64,000 bases of DNA from Heterodera schachtii (GCA_023374025.1 SIJG01000057.1:893591-957590); one strand, 5' to 3'; positions 46,362 to 59,334 are shown, counted from the first letter of the stretch. The notes: generated from the letters alone by a model not told the origin. Translations and numbers: made by a program.

Positions 46362-49075
46362 ATGGCACCGCCCGCCAAAAAAACGAAAACATTTTCTTCC
46401 GACAATTGTCGCCTCATTAGTGAAAATCAACCGCAATTGTTGGGGACATTTATGGAATCAGTTGGAAATCGGTGAGTTCTTGATTTATGGGGAAAATTAA
46501 CTGGAAAATGAGCCGGTAATACCTATACTAATTAACTCAACGGACACCGGAAGAAAAACGGTGCTAGGTCGATCAAAAAAAAAACTCAGTGGTTGATAAA
46601 ATAATTAAATTAAATTAATTAAATATTAGACTCAATCAATTATTTGGATGTATTTTTTAAATAAGAAAATTACTAAAATTAAAAAAATTATAATAAATTA
46701 TATTACTTCGAGCTTATTCTTGAACCAGCAAGATTCGAGAATTAAATAATTCATGATTTATACGGCTTGCTTAAAGCCTAACAAGCGGATTTTACATGGA
46801 TAATAAATCATACAAAATATATAATTTTTACCAAAATCGCGAATTTTTATATTATTTTTTTAAATTTATATTAAATGTTAATCGTATAATTAAATTCAGT
46901 GACACCAATTTATATAAATAAAATTAATTTTTTTAGACAAATTTTCGTGAAATTCTTAACAATTTCTTTTTCCCACATTTAGCTGGATTTGCAACGATGT
47001 TTGGATGGACATTTTCCCTCATTTTGACCATGCCCAACTTGGTCTCAAAATGGCACTTCTTTCGCCACGTTTCGATGCTTTGGTGGACACGCATTTCAAT
47101 GGCAAAAGCGAATGGGCAATTTGGAGAGAAATCAGAACTCGAAAAGACTTGCTGGGACCAAAAGCTAAACTATTTGTCGATTGGAAACCTGCTGAATTTC
47201 CATTGCCCGACCCTCCGCTGCCCAACAAAATTCGCTTCAAGAACCTTCGGATTGAGTAATTCAAATTTTGAATTATATAATTTTAACAACAAATTAAAAA
47301 AAATTTACTCTATTAACCTGTAAAAATTCGAAAATTTTCGTTAAGGTTCAAAAAAGTTATAGCCAAAAATGATTAAAAACTAGGTTTCTGATGTACTTTT
47401 GGACATTAGTTTGTGCAAGATTTACGAATTTTTGAAATTTTGCAGGATAATAGAGAACATTTAGGGCTATCGAATGATACCAAATAATGTTGGATTTTGT
47501 TTACAAATGAAAAAGTTATAGCCCAAAAACATGGCTTGGCCCAAAAATTCCGGGGCCCAACTGATTGAAGTAAACCTCCGTTTCACCCTTTTCAGTTACA
47601 TTGACCATTCCGTCGTCGCATTTCTCCGTGCCAATCAGCACATTTTCGACAGAGGAGGCACTAATTTACTCTTCCCTCTGACGGATGAGAGTACAAAAAA
47701 CAACAGAACAATTTGGGATGTTTTTGCCGGCGAAATTTGGCCCATTTTTGCTGCAAATGTTCGCCGTTTGTCCCTTCCAAATGCCGTCGTTTATTTGGCC
47801 AATTTGCTCCGCCTCATTTCGCCGACATTGCTCACCGATCTCAATGATCAGTTGGACTCAATCCATTTCGGCACTTCGTTCCGCGCTGTGTTTACTGATC
47901 AACGTCATGGGCCAAATGCTGCAACTTCTTTTGCTGGCCAAGCGTTGTCCAAATGGTTGCACGCGCCGCGCACTGATGGACAGCCGAAGCGATTGTACTG
48001 CCACCAAACTTTGACCAATATGGACACAGACACTGGATGGATCAACTATTTCAAGGAGGTCGGTCACCCCCAATTTTTTTTCTCGACTCTTTTCTGCACA
48101 AAAATCAAGGTCCAGAAAAAGCCGGGCTTTATCATGGCTTAGACGACGAAGCCTTGGCCTGGATTTTTTTTTTGAAATTTCCTTTGAAAAAAATGTTTGA
48201 AAAATATAAATATTGCCTAAGAACATCTAAAACATTATTGTAATTTATTTATTTTAAACCAAAATATATTGGTATTTATTATTTTCTTAAAATTTCATTA
48301 ACTTTATGTTTAACGAATAAAAATTTTTCAAAATTTTCATTCTTTTTTTGAACAAACTAAAAAGTCGCAAATTAACCAAAGTCATCATTTGAACAAAATC
48401 TGTTAACAAATCGCATTAAAATTTCCCGGCAGCGCCTTATGGCACCACCGGATGGACCCCCATTTTACCTTAGTTTTTGAAACTTTAGCTCAATAATTGC
48501 AAAAATTTCACATTTTTTGGCGAAAAATTATTTTTATCGAGATTTCGAGACCGAGAAATTTCACCCAATATTTTAAAAAATTTTCAAACCTATAAAATTT
48601 AAAGAAAAACATCTTATTATATTTTACCAGAAAATTTCAAGTAAAAATTTTTGAAAATTTTTAAGCGATTTTTTCAAAATTTAATGTGTAAATTATTAAG
48701 TTTTTTCAAAAAAAATTTCCAAGAAATAACTGAAAATTTTTTATTTTTTAAGTTTTCTTACGAAAAAATTTGCATTTGCATTTTCCCATTGTTTAGACAT
48801 TTGTTCGTGCCACCACTTCTTCTGCCCGCTACACAATTCAATTTGAAATGCGCGCATCTGTGCCAATTGTGCCATTTGAATTGGTGAACGAACGGACCCA
48901 AGAAAAACTGACATTGAGTAAAACAAGCGAAGATTTATGGGCTGGCCAATGGGTGATGAAACGATGTCCAATTGGGGAGACGGCGATGATTCAGTGGGAG
49001 GCCCCCCAAAATTCGGCAACCAATTTGAACAATGTCAACATTTATTTGTGTTGTGTCAGTTGCACTAGGTGGTGA
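46362..49075 (+). CDS. F-box-like domain protein, plus strand of copy B (374 aa)
   Basis: Exons 46362-46471, 46983-47255, 47596-48058, 48797-49075; 1125 nt in frame. Nearly identical to the gene at 34018-36815: same exon lengths for exons 2-4, one codon fewer in exon 1 (MAPPAKKTKTFSSDNC), scattered substitutions such as INY for IND before the exon 3 donor. Both copies keep open frames in all four exons, so both could be active. The 3' flanks differ just after the stop: AGCAGCAGCAG here, C-runs in copy A. Confidence 0.85.
47310..47576. mobile_element. Left-truncated foldback MITE, orthologue of 35014-35328
   Basis: The right end ...CCCAACTGATTGAAGTAAACC is followed by TCCGTTTC. The left third present in copy A is missing. 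Confidence 0.75.
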
Positions 49076-49399
49076 ACAGCAGCAGCAGTTCATACTTTGT
49101 CAAACTTTGATGATTATTTTAATAAATACACTATTCTATACAGTAATCTGGAGAAATCTTCGGTTCTATTGTATTATATGAGTCCAATCGAGTTTTTGAC
49201 ATGATACCCATCCTTCCTTTGTCAGATATGTTCCGTTGGTCCCATGGGAAATTAAAAATTTTCTACAAGAAATATGAGATTATTATTTATGTTTATTTTT
49301 GTGATTTAAATTAATGATAGTTTTAAAATAAAAACAAATGTAATTGATCAAAATTTTTTAAAATGATTGGACTCATAAATATTTGATTGGACTCATAAA

Positions 49400-49676
49400 C
49401 TCTGATTGGACATAAAAATTAGATTGGAAATTTGCAAAGATGATGTCGCAGCGGTGCCAAACATATCTGTATTTACCGATTATGCCAATTTTGTGCAATT
49501 TCCATTGCCCAACCACCCGCTGCCGAAAATTCTGACATTGATGAGGAAAGCGATCGAAATGGATGGACTAGCCGATGGGTGATGAAACGGTGCCAAAATG
49601 GGGAGACGGGGCGGGCCGTTCAGTGGGAAGATGAAACTTTGGACCATTTAAACAAAGTTCATTAGTGTGTGTGATG
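49400..49676 (+). pseudogene. F-box-family gene fragment with internal deletion
   Basis: The end of an exon-2-like part (NFVQFPLPNHPLPKI) runs straight into an exon-4-like part (WVMKRCQNGETGRAVQWEDE ... LNKVH) with a frame change between them. The whole of exon 3 and the family's usual intron are missing. Confidence 0.65.
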
Positions 49677-49816
49677 TCAGTTGGGTCGGGTGAGGAATAA
49701 ATCAAGCATTTTTTTTTGTTAAAAATTCAAATTACAATTAACTTAGGCCATTGTCATAAGCAGAAGAAGCGGGACAAAGAAGCAAAAAATGGTGTTTTTG
49801 GCAAAATTGCCATTCA

Positions 49817-52800
49817 TCACACAAAAAAATAAACAATGTACGATTCACATGCATGGATGAATGAACCCGAAAAATAGTACGAAGCCGTACACGTATTCGT
49901 ATAATTTGCAAGTGGGTAGTAAAACGGCGATGCTCGCACAGCACATTTTCCGGTCGGACCAAAATCCCGCAAAATTGCGAGATTATGGAAAAAGTCTTCG
50001 TTTGTCAGGGGCAAGTGTCGCCGCTCAAACAGCTCCAAAAGAAGCGCTACTTTGTCAATGTTGTAGTATTGCCTAAATTAAGTGCCATTTAAGTATCAAT
50101 ATTTACTGACATAAATAGTGACAGAAAATAATAAAAAATACTCTAAAAATTAGGTTTTAATAAAAAAATTTCAAATGTTTTTAATCAATAAAAAATAAGC
50201 GTAAAATATCTATTCGGGTTTAAAAATGCGAAATTGTAAAAAAGAATATCCAAAATAATTATTCTGAGCAATTTTTTAAAGAAAAGCATATAATTTTGAC
50301 ATTCCGATAAATAATTTATTTTAGAATAATATTACTCTATGTATTTCGCCAGAAGCTGCTGGAGGTTGATTTTTGTGTACGGATCAACATGAAACAGCCA
50401 ACGGTACGCATCGCGCGCTCTTATTTCATCGTTGCTTGTATCAATGCGGGTTACCACAACATGAAGAGTGTTGTAGTCCAAAACCGAAAAGCAATTCTCC
50501 GAGTAACAGCGCAGCGTGAAATCGGTGTTATTTTGCAAATTTGTTGACACAAAGCCTTGCCGATAATATCTCAAATAAATAAATTGATTACTCCCCCACC
50601 AAAATGTTGTGTTATTTAGAAATTTGGATGGTAGAGCACTTGGCAATTTTTGCAAAAAACGACGTTAAAATATTCATTATGATAAAAAACCAAATTATAT
50701 ATATATATAAACGTTCCATATAATTTAAAAATTTAATTATGAAAATCCTAAAAATTAAAAAACTAAAGAATAATAACAAATTTTATTTTGGAAAAATTTA
50801 GAATGAGTAAAAACAATTTAGATTTTTGCAAAAATATGCTTCAAATTAATTTTCGATTGAAAAAATTGAATATTTTGGAGGAAAATTTAAACTTATCTTC
50901 TGTTTCCATATTGGTTGAGTTCATTAAAGATTTCAACCATTGCTTTGAAAATTGTGGCATTCTCTTTCACTGGCTGATCAAGACTCATTTGGTCGATTTT
51001 ACTTTTGACTAAGCCAATTTCAATCTTTGGAAATGTTTTTTCCTGAATAAAATTAAATTTTTAAATTAATCATTTTAAAATTTTTATTTATTTAAAGCAG
51101 GGTAGCCAACTCTGCTGCTTTATCATCATTTTGCAGACTTCAAGGGGTCAATGATGTTATCATTGAAAGATGATTAGTTTTTTTGTGATTTTATGAATTA
51201 TTATGTTTATGCTGATTTTAATAAAATTCATCAAAAATGGTCATTTTTAGCCTATCGGCACCGCCCGACCCCAAAAACTTTGGCACAAAATCGAAAAATT
51301 GGTTATTTTTGTGAAAATCTGTTAACAAATGGCACTCCTTTCATAGATTTTCCCCGCCGACTTAAAAAATTCAAGTAAAAAATATTTTTACTGATTTTAT
51401 TGATTTTTTCATTTTGAATAAAATTTTCAAATGCTGATTTTTGAAAATTTTCAGTTAGCAACTCTGATTTAAATCATTAATAGTAATGAACTGTTGGTTT
51501 TTGTTATTGCGATTATGAACTACCATTTCATTTTCCACGTAATTTTGTACGTGATCCATGATTGGAACAGCCGCCAGCAAAATCTCCCTTTGAAACCAAA
51601 GGATTTCCGTTGGGTTCTTTTTGAATGTCACATTGGCACAAAAGGAACCAACCATCATCTACAAAAATAAAAATACATTTTTATTGTTACTAAAGCCTTG
51701 GGAAATTAATCATGGCACTTAAAATAAAGGATACGATTTTTAGTCTCTAAAAACTGCCAAAATAGGTAGGCTTCAGGTCATAAAAAACAAAAATATGCTC
51801 TAAAAATCAAAAATAAGTAAAAAATATTTAGCTAAAAAATTTCAAAATGTCTTTCATTTAAAGGTGTTTTTGAAAATTTTCGAGTGAATGACATGATAAC
51901 AATGATTTTTTCTTACAAACCAATTGAAGTGTGTCGAGTCTGATTATGTTTTGGAGCTCTTCGACCGATTTGCGATGAAAATTTTTTCCCGTAATTATGT
52001 CTTGTAGCAAACACCTAAAATTAATTATGTTACCAGGATATACTTTTAATTTTTCTCTCATCCTATTTTATCATGCTGACGAGCAAATGCAAACATAATA
52101 AATTATTCATTACCAGTATAAATCTAATATTTTTTTGTATTCCACTGAATATTTCAGAAATTTTGAAAATCTTTTTGGAAAATTTTAACTGACTAATTGG
52201 CAAAAAAGTTATTATTTTAAAAATAACTAAATCTTAGATTAATTTAACACATTGAATTTTGTATGGGCTCGTCATCCTCCTTGAACATCATTTCTTTGAC
52301 GGCACTAAAGACGTCTTGGGCCGACTCAAAGGTAGAAGTGTCTAAATGTTGTGAGTTTTTCGTTGATTATCGTTAGTTAAACTCTTTCGTGATTGCTTAT
52401 GAAGGTGCTAAGTCGTTTCATAAAATCCGCCAATTTTAGCAATTTTTTCGACAAAACATGGCATAACTTTGCTTAAAGGCAATCAAATTTTACATTCTTG
52501 ATACCATTCGATAGCCAAAAACTTAAATTTCAAATAAAATTATTAAAATTAAACAAAGTTATGGTAGAAATTGTATTTCTTTTCACACAACTTTTTTAAA
52601 GTTTACCAATTTTTATGAAATTTTGCAGGCCAATAGAGAAAAAGCTTGCTATCTAATGGTGGTACCAAGAATGAAAATTTGGTTGATTTTAAGCAAAGTT
52701 ATGCCATGATTTGTCGAAAAAATTGCTAAAATTGGCGGATTTATGAAACGATCCAGCACGCTTATGAATAGGGCTGTGAATTTTATGTAAATACATATTT

Positions 52801-55013
52801 TTTGCGCATTCGGCACGCTGAAATAAGCACGAAAAAGACTTTGTAGCTAGGTTTCAAGCTTCTAGAGCATGGTTTATAATATATTTTTTTTACATTTTTC
52901 AGTTTTTTATTAATTTTTTCAAGATTTGAGAATTTATAGTGGTAATTTATTATGAAAAAATAAAAACATTTTTTAAAATGTACCCCTAAAAATTTGGTGA
53001 GTCTAAGCCTATTTAGGTCATTTTTGGCATTTTGTGTATATTTTACCATTTAGGAAGAAATTTTTTCAAAAAAATAACCATTTAAAAAATTTATTTTCAT
53101 ATTTTCGTAAATATTTCGGCTTTTTGTACATTGATACATATTTCGGGTTTTTTTAAATATATTTATGTACATATTTTGCAAATTTCTTGCATAAATTTCC
53201 AACCCTATTTATGATATATATTTTTTGTTTTTTACCAATTAATTTTTTGATTTTTCCCAACAGCATTCGAGCAACCTTTGTGTCAATTTCCATGAACCAA
53301 CTTGTTAGAACTAAAAAAAAGAATTCTTTGACGGAAATCAGAAAATATATCAAGACTGCGATCTTTATTCGGCACCTTCCCTTAAATCCTTTTTTTGCTC
53401 ATCCTATTACCTGGGACGCGTGTATTAAAGTCTTCTTTGTCCATTTGATCGCCAAGCTTCATTCGAATTTTTTGTAATAAAGGCACAAATTTGGACAAAA
53501 GCGAGATTTGGTTCGGTGTCAACCCCATTTTGCAACCTTCGACAGTGTGGGTATGAATGTACTGGAAAAATTTCAAATTTAATTTTAATTTCTGCTTAAT
53601 TTACAACATTGAGTATGCCCAACGGTGTGTTGGCCAATTCGGTCGTGTAGCAGGCTTTTGAAAAAATTTCAACAGCTTCTGGCGATTTGTCAGTTGACGG
53701 GTCCCAAAATTTTCGCATGTGTACGAAAAGATTTTTAATCGGAATACGAACATTCTAAATTAAATGGTGGAATTTAAATATTTAATATTTATTTATCTTA
53801 AATTCTCAACGACAAATAATTTTTAAGAACTCAATAAAAATTGAGGTTATTTATAATCGATTTTCCAACTATAAAAGTAACTCTAAGAAAATATTTAAAT
53901 TAGCGATTAGAACTGCCATAAATAGCGCATAAATACCAAAAACTAATGTCTGACCGGAGCCAAAAAATATTTGTCGAAAACTGTGAACTTTGATATAATT
54001 ACATTGGTATAGTCGTCCAATTTTCTTTCCATTCCAATCATTTCTTGAGCAAAGGAAATTGCTTTCATGATGCTTTCATGATTTTTTTGCATTGAGTCGC
54101 GCAGATTTACCAATGCTTTGTACTCATCTGATTGTGTCTAAAAGGGATAATTAGGAATAAAGCCATAATAAAAGCCCGTGAAAATGCGGTAATAATACAG
54201 TATTTTTAAGCATATAGTGTAAATTTATATAAAAGTCCCTTTCATGAATTTATCTATTCAACTTTTATCAAAAATTAATAAAATTTGGAATGATAATAAA
54301 ATTTGTAAAAATAAACAAACAAAACATACTGTAAATGGATTATTGTACATTTTAAACTGATTCATTTACCGGCAATGCAATAAAATATATTTACAACAAA
54401 AAAAATGCCCGAGGCTGGAAACATATCTTCGATTTTTAAATACTGATATTCTACATTTCTATACTTATCTAGCGCTTTATAAAACCCGCTTTATAAAACC
54501 TAAATCACAGCCCCGCTAATTCGGGAATTTTTTTTCAACATTAATTGAATGGCCTTTTTCAAAAATTTGGGTTTTTAATTTTACTTTTGTTGAAATTTGC
54601 AGAGAGCTGGCAATGATTGAGCCGATAGGAAAAGCCAACTTAAGGAAGGCATGCGCACTTAGAGACACCCGTTCCATGTATGCACCGACGTCCGCCGTTG
54701 ATGCAGCCAGCGTTCCAAATTTGGCAAGAAATTCTGCCACAATCTCAGTTGCTTAAGGTAAGCTGGTTGATTATGGGTGAGTTATGTCAATTAGTCGAGA
54801 TTAATTTTAAAAAATTTTAGAATTCAAAAAAAATTAAAAATTAAATATTTATTAATATAAAAACACTAATTTGGAAGCATAGAATTTACCAAGCTGATTA
54901 TCGGCAGAACCAGCTTCGTTACTGTCCTCACTGTCTTGATCACTGATTTTTGCGACACTGAGTAAAAAAATTGCACTTGATAGTGCCGCAAGGAATAGAA
55001 ATTTTGGCATCAT
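49817..55013 (-). CDS. Secreted-type nematode protein 'R', unknown function (12 exons, 584 aa)
   Basis: Exons, high to low: 54890-55013, 54585-54751, 54003-54137, 53608-53754, 53411-53561, 53236-53310, 52251-52341, 51921-52014, 51524-51658, 50897-51042, 50336-50569, 49817-50072. Together 1755 nt, an exact frame. The start MMPKFLFLAALSSAIFLLSV is a signal peptide, followed by an acidic Ser/Asp stretch. A hydrophobic segment (LKLAFPIGSIIASSLQI) precedes a helical, charged region (QSDEYKALVNLRDSMQKN). Later blocks match gene L almost block for block, including CKMGLTPNQ, DIITGKNF, GSFCANVTF, YYRQGFVST and the C-terminal SGSFIHACES. I recognise the general layout (secreted, helical, lineage-expanded in nematodes) but no function. 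One donor (after 50897) reads AG|ATAAGT instead of GT, which may disable it. Introns contain two adjoining MITEs. Confidence 0.75.
51240..51275. repeat. Partial GC-rich hairpin module
   Basis: GCCTATCGGCACCGCC with the flanking phrase GTGAAAATCTGTTAAC (near 51315) typical of other copies. Confidence 0.55.
52404..52760. mobile_element. Foldback hAT-like MITE, GGTGCTA end type
   Basis: Flanked by CTTATGAA at 52396-52403 and 52761-52768. Ends GGTGCTAAGTCGTTTCAT and (complemented) CGTGCTGGATCGTTTCAT. Core phrases GATACCATTCGATAGCC and AAAGTTATGGTAG. It lies in an intron of gene R. Confidence 0.85.
52769..53207. mobile_element. hAT-like MITE with TAGGGCTG termini, abutting the previous one
   Basis: Starts TAGGGCTGTGAATTTTATG immediately after CTTATGAA and ends CATAAATTTCCAACCCTA, followed by TTTATGAT (6 of 8 to the left repeat). 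Interior has ACATATTT phrases. Confidence 0.65.
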
Positions 55014-57539
55014 AATATACTAAAATTAATGTCCATTAAATAAAACTATTATAGCTGCTTTAAATTATTTTCCGTAAATTTTTTCGATTTGGAACATAAC
55101 TCAGCTGAGGACAACTCAGCTCATTTTAATTTTTCTTTTTTTAAATTATATTTAATTTATATGTCATTTTTATAATAATATTTTAATAATATTTCTTAAT
55201 ATTTCAATTATGGTAGTAAATGATGGGACAGGCGATGAATGATAAATTTAATGAAAGGATAAACTTTTTTTTTATTAATTTGATTTTAATTGTTGCTTAC
55301 TTCGTAAGAGAAGAGAAATTTTGAGCATTTATAAATATGTATTAATTTAATATAGTCATATAAATTATTCAAAATAACGAAGCTGGTAACGAAAAACAAC
55401 TGTCTATAGTTAAATTTAAAATTTTTTAGTTTATCTAACTAAAATTAAAACATATTTATTTTATTTTTTTAAATTTATATTTTGTAAATTGTGCATCAGC
55501 TGAATTGTCGGTTAGCTAAGTATTTTCCGATATAAAGTGATTTATTTATCAAACCCAATTACTGGTATGATATAAAACAATTTTCCTACAAAACTAATTG
55601 CATCGAAATTTGTGGAAAGAATAGAACTTTGATGTTTGAGTTCGTTGAAATTTGTTTGAAAAAATTAATTTTTTCCTCACAATTTTGTGAAATGATTGAA
55701 CGTGGCCAAAAAATTGCTGCCAATGTAATTGAAAATTGAATTACGTATACGAACAAAAAAGAAGCAAACAGCTGCCTCTGTCATCCCATTTATCAAATTC
55801 CACTTTGAATGATAGATGAAAAGTGAAATGAGTGACAAAAATTAATTTATGAAAATTTGAAAAAACTTTTATTGCAATTTTTAATCGAAAATGAAATTTA
55901 AAAAATATGTGATATTTTGGGTAGAGAGAATGTAACCAACCGTTAATCTTGAAAAAGCGGCTAATAATCCTCTTTAAAGCTGCCGCTATGGAAAAATAAA
56001 TTCATCGATTTTTGACAGGATTATGTGACAAAATGCCAATTCCACTCACTGAACATATTTGCTTGGACAAGCAGAAAAAGGCAATATTTTTTCTACAAAA
56101 GCTGGACGGAAAGAATCGTCGGATGTTTGTTAATTAGTGTTCAGCACGGTAAAAATTTACCGCGCTAAAAAAATAAATAAATATTTGTAAATTTTTTAAT
56201 TTATAAAATGAAAATATTTACATAAACGATTTTGGCTGCCTTTTTCATCAAAGTTCAATTGTTCATTTTCTTGGCTACTTGAACACTTTAGCCCTCTTAA
56301 TGGTTGTCATCAAGATTTAAGCGAAAAATCAGTGCTTAACTGATTTAAAATGATCGGTTTTTTCTCAAATAATTCATTTCTTTTTCTGCTGACCAATTGG
56401 CTGCCCGTGTTTCATTATAGCAATCACTTAAGTGCAATTTGACGAATGTCTATATACCAGGACTCGTATTCGTACTTGGATGCCAAGTACGTACTTGGAT
56501 TTGGGCTTTCATACTTGGAAAATGTAACTCTATTTTTTCCTCTTGGATTTCCAAGATTATACTTGGAAATTGGCATTTTAACACATGATTATAAAAATAT
56601 GCAGTTGTTATGAAAAAAGTTTAAATTTTTGGTATTCTGTCTAATAATAAGCATTAATTTTTTACACCAAGAGAGTGCAGAGAAAAACATTTTGGCATTT
56701 ATGCCAGGCTGTCGCCCAGTCAACTCTCACCCTTAAAAATTACTAGGGTTGTAAATTATATGTAATATTTTTTTTCTGCGCATATGCTATGAAGAAAGGA
56801 GCTCAAAATAATATTTATGCATTAAAATTTTTTGATTTGGTGAAGGTTTTTAGTCCATATAAATCCAATTGGCAAACTTGGAGGTATTTTTTATACAATG
56901 GACGACAATAAAAAATTTTGCATTTTTATGTTTTAAATCCATTTTTTGGTTGTTATCTTATTTTCTAAATTTATTTAAGCAAATATTGAATATTTAAACC
57001 TTTTTTGGATTTTTGAGGGTTTAAAACGGACGAAACCCAACTCGTACTATTATGTAGTAAATAGAGAAACAGAAAAAAGCGAGACAGCGTTACGTCATCA
57101 GAGAACAGAGAAAAAAAGATACTCTAAAATAGTACGATTTGGTAGTTTTTAGTCCATATTTTGGTCCATATTTGGCCATTTTTGAGCTTTTTAGTCCATA
57201 TTTATGTCCACAATTTACCTGGCTTGACCAAATTCTAGGCTAAAATAAAGATTACCATTTTTTCAAAAGTTTTATAATCAAAATTCCACAAATTTGCGGC
57301 GCCTAAATGAATCGCCGGAGGTTTTTCCATATTTTTTTTTTGCAAAATTTCGTCCCAAAATTGGAACACAAAGTTTGGGTGCTTCATGTTGGACCGTCAA
57401 AGGTCTAACAAACGGAACTTTATCTGAGCTAGTACGGGATGGAAATCTCGGCTAGATTTTCCCAAAGTCCAAATGGACAATTTGTAAGTGAATATCGATC
57501 GAATCCCTGGCCCAATTATTATGATCACTCTTTCTTTGA
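55014..57539. other. AT-rich interval upstream of gene R
   Basis: Promoter side of gene R. It contains a TACTTGGA repeat (56460-56575) and a region starting CTAGGGTTGTAAATTATATG (56742) that ends near 57235 with CACAATTTACCTGG, perhaps another element. A short + frame near 56029-56138 (MPIPLTEHICLDKQKKAIFF) follows a good acceptor but has no partner exon. Confidence 0.4.
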
Positions 57540-59334
57540 TCAGAATTGATGAAAATCGTATATTATGTATTGTGTTTCGTTTAGTCTCTTCAACGTATGG
57601 CAGCAAAGAACTGAAAAAGTTGCGCATTATTAGCATTAATTAGCGGAAAATATGAAAAAAATAATAAATAAATGCAAAAGATTTTAATTTGAATTTACAA
57701 ATTCTCATTGATCGCAATTCGTCAGCAGTGGTGTTGGCACAAGTGCCACAATGGGACACAACTTCAATGGACGATAGGAGCACTTTGTTGACCCAGTGGG
57801 GCCACTGCTAAAATTCGAAAATGCCAAAAAAACATGCAAAAATAATTATTTTAAACGGCATAAAACTAAGACAAAGTTTCTGTTTTTGACCTAAGTATTT
57901 TAAAGTCTTAAGAAATTGATGGTCCGGCACTGCTGGTAAGCGCCGCCCGAAGAAAATTTGACATTTTTAAAGAATTTATTTAAAATAAAGTATTGAAATT
58001 GGAATTTTTAAAACCACAAAACGTATCAATCATCAACTTATCCCCTTTTTTCAAGCTTAAAACCAATAATGAAGTTTAATTCACAGGATTTGAACTCCGC
58101 GGAGAGCGGCCAAAAAGCAGAGAAGCGTATTTGTAGCAGAAGTAAAATGCGTAGTCGGACAGAACTAAAAAATGGTGCACATTGGCTTTTATATGCAATT
58201 TAAATTAAATTAATAAATGTAAATTGAAATTAAATTAAAACAAATATAAAAGTTAATTTTACATTTTTGCAGCCATTGCAAATCATCAACAGTTGTTTGA
58301 GTGCAGAAAGCGGACACGCTTTTAAACACCTTTGTAAGCATCTTGTTGACCTGTGTAAATTGCGTAAATTATCTTTCATAAAGTACCCTGAATAAGTCCA
58401 ACTTAGCATACGGTATCTGAGTATCATATTTGAAAACGGCCGAAATAAAAAATCAATTTATGTTTATACCAACACCTAAAAATATTTATTCGTGTTACGT
58501 AGTTCGCTAGCCAAATGTTCAAAAAAATTTTGTGAATAAATTTATATATGAATTTTTCAAATTTTCAATACGGTTATATAGAAAAATCACATAAAAATTA
58601 TTATTATTTAAACAACTAAGTTGATAATTTTATTAAAATTTTTCAAAATTTAATTTTGAAATATCGGCAGGCACGTAAGTTCGTTCTGCAATTGTTGCAC
58701 CGAAGTTCGAATACTAAACTGCATCACTTACATTATTCGGGTCCTTCTTGTTCGACTTGAACGGCAAACCATTAATTTCAATAAAAAGTTGAGAACAATT
58801 GGTCCAACGTACAATGGAGTAAACAGTTTCATTAATGGGGGGGGGGGATAATTAGGAAATTATTAAATAATTATTCGAAATTTTATGTAATTAATTAATT
58901 TTTTTGTGCTATTAAAACCATTCGCGAATTTTGAAGCTTCAAATTGTTTCCTCGAATCTGCGTTGGCAAACAGCAAATTATCAGGAAGTGATCTGATCAT
59001 TTTCACTATGCTTCGCAAGAGGAACATACAATTGGCAACCTGCCAAAGAATTTAAATGATTTGACAAAAAATTCTGACAGTTTTATGAGCGATTTATGCT
59101 TAAAGAGTGATCAGCCAATGGGAATTTGAAAAAGAAAAAATAATTTTTTTCTTTTTTACATAAATTTATCTTTTAAACACTCACCAAATTTTTGCTTTGA
59201 CTAAGCCATGAGCCCATACGATTGAACAGAAAATGGTTAAACACTTGGCACACGTGAATTTGAGCCCATTTTTTGTCGAAAGGAATGGCACCGATAATTT
59301 CAAAAAGTAATTCATTCGGAATATTTTTTCCCAT
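57540..59334 (-). CDS. F-box protein, second type, about 241 aa
   Basis: Exons, high to low: 59185-59334 (start MGKNIPNELLFEIIGAIPFD, then WAQIHVCQVFNHFL, a good F-box), 58919-59039 (CMFLLRSIVKMIRSLPDN), about 58733-58839 (VYSIVRWTNCSQLFIEING), 58263-58350 (MLTKVFKSVSAFCTQTTVDD), 58085-58164 (DYAFYFCYKYASLLFG), 57699-57807 (WVNKVLLSSIEVVSHCGTC), 57540-57610 (LKRLNETQYIIYDFHQF, stop). All phases agree. The one weak point is exon 3: its acceptor falls at an 11-base C-run and no AG is present. The family differs from the WMDIFP genes elsewhere in the window. A role as substrate adaptor for ubiquitin ligase is inferred from the F-box. Confidence 0.65.

Larger units (their letters stand above)
42892..49220. 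repeat. Segmental duplication, copy B (F-box gene pair)
   Basis: Homologue of 31038-36956. It keeps the complete minus-strand gene and lacks two MITEs present in copy A, but carries its own at 45600-45959. Confidence 0.9.

Noticed and set aside
56020..56140. Possible + exon with MPIPLTEHICLDKQKKAIFF
   Set aside because: A good acceptor precedes it and one frame looks coding, but another frame is equally open and no partner exon was found.
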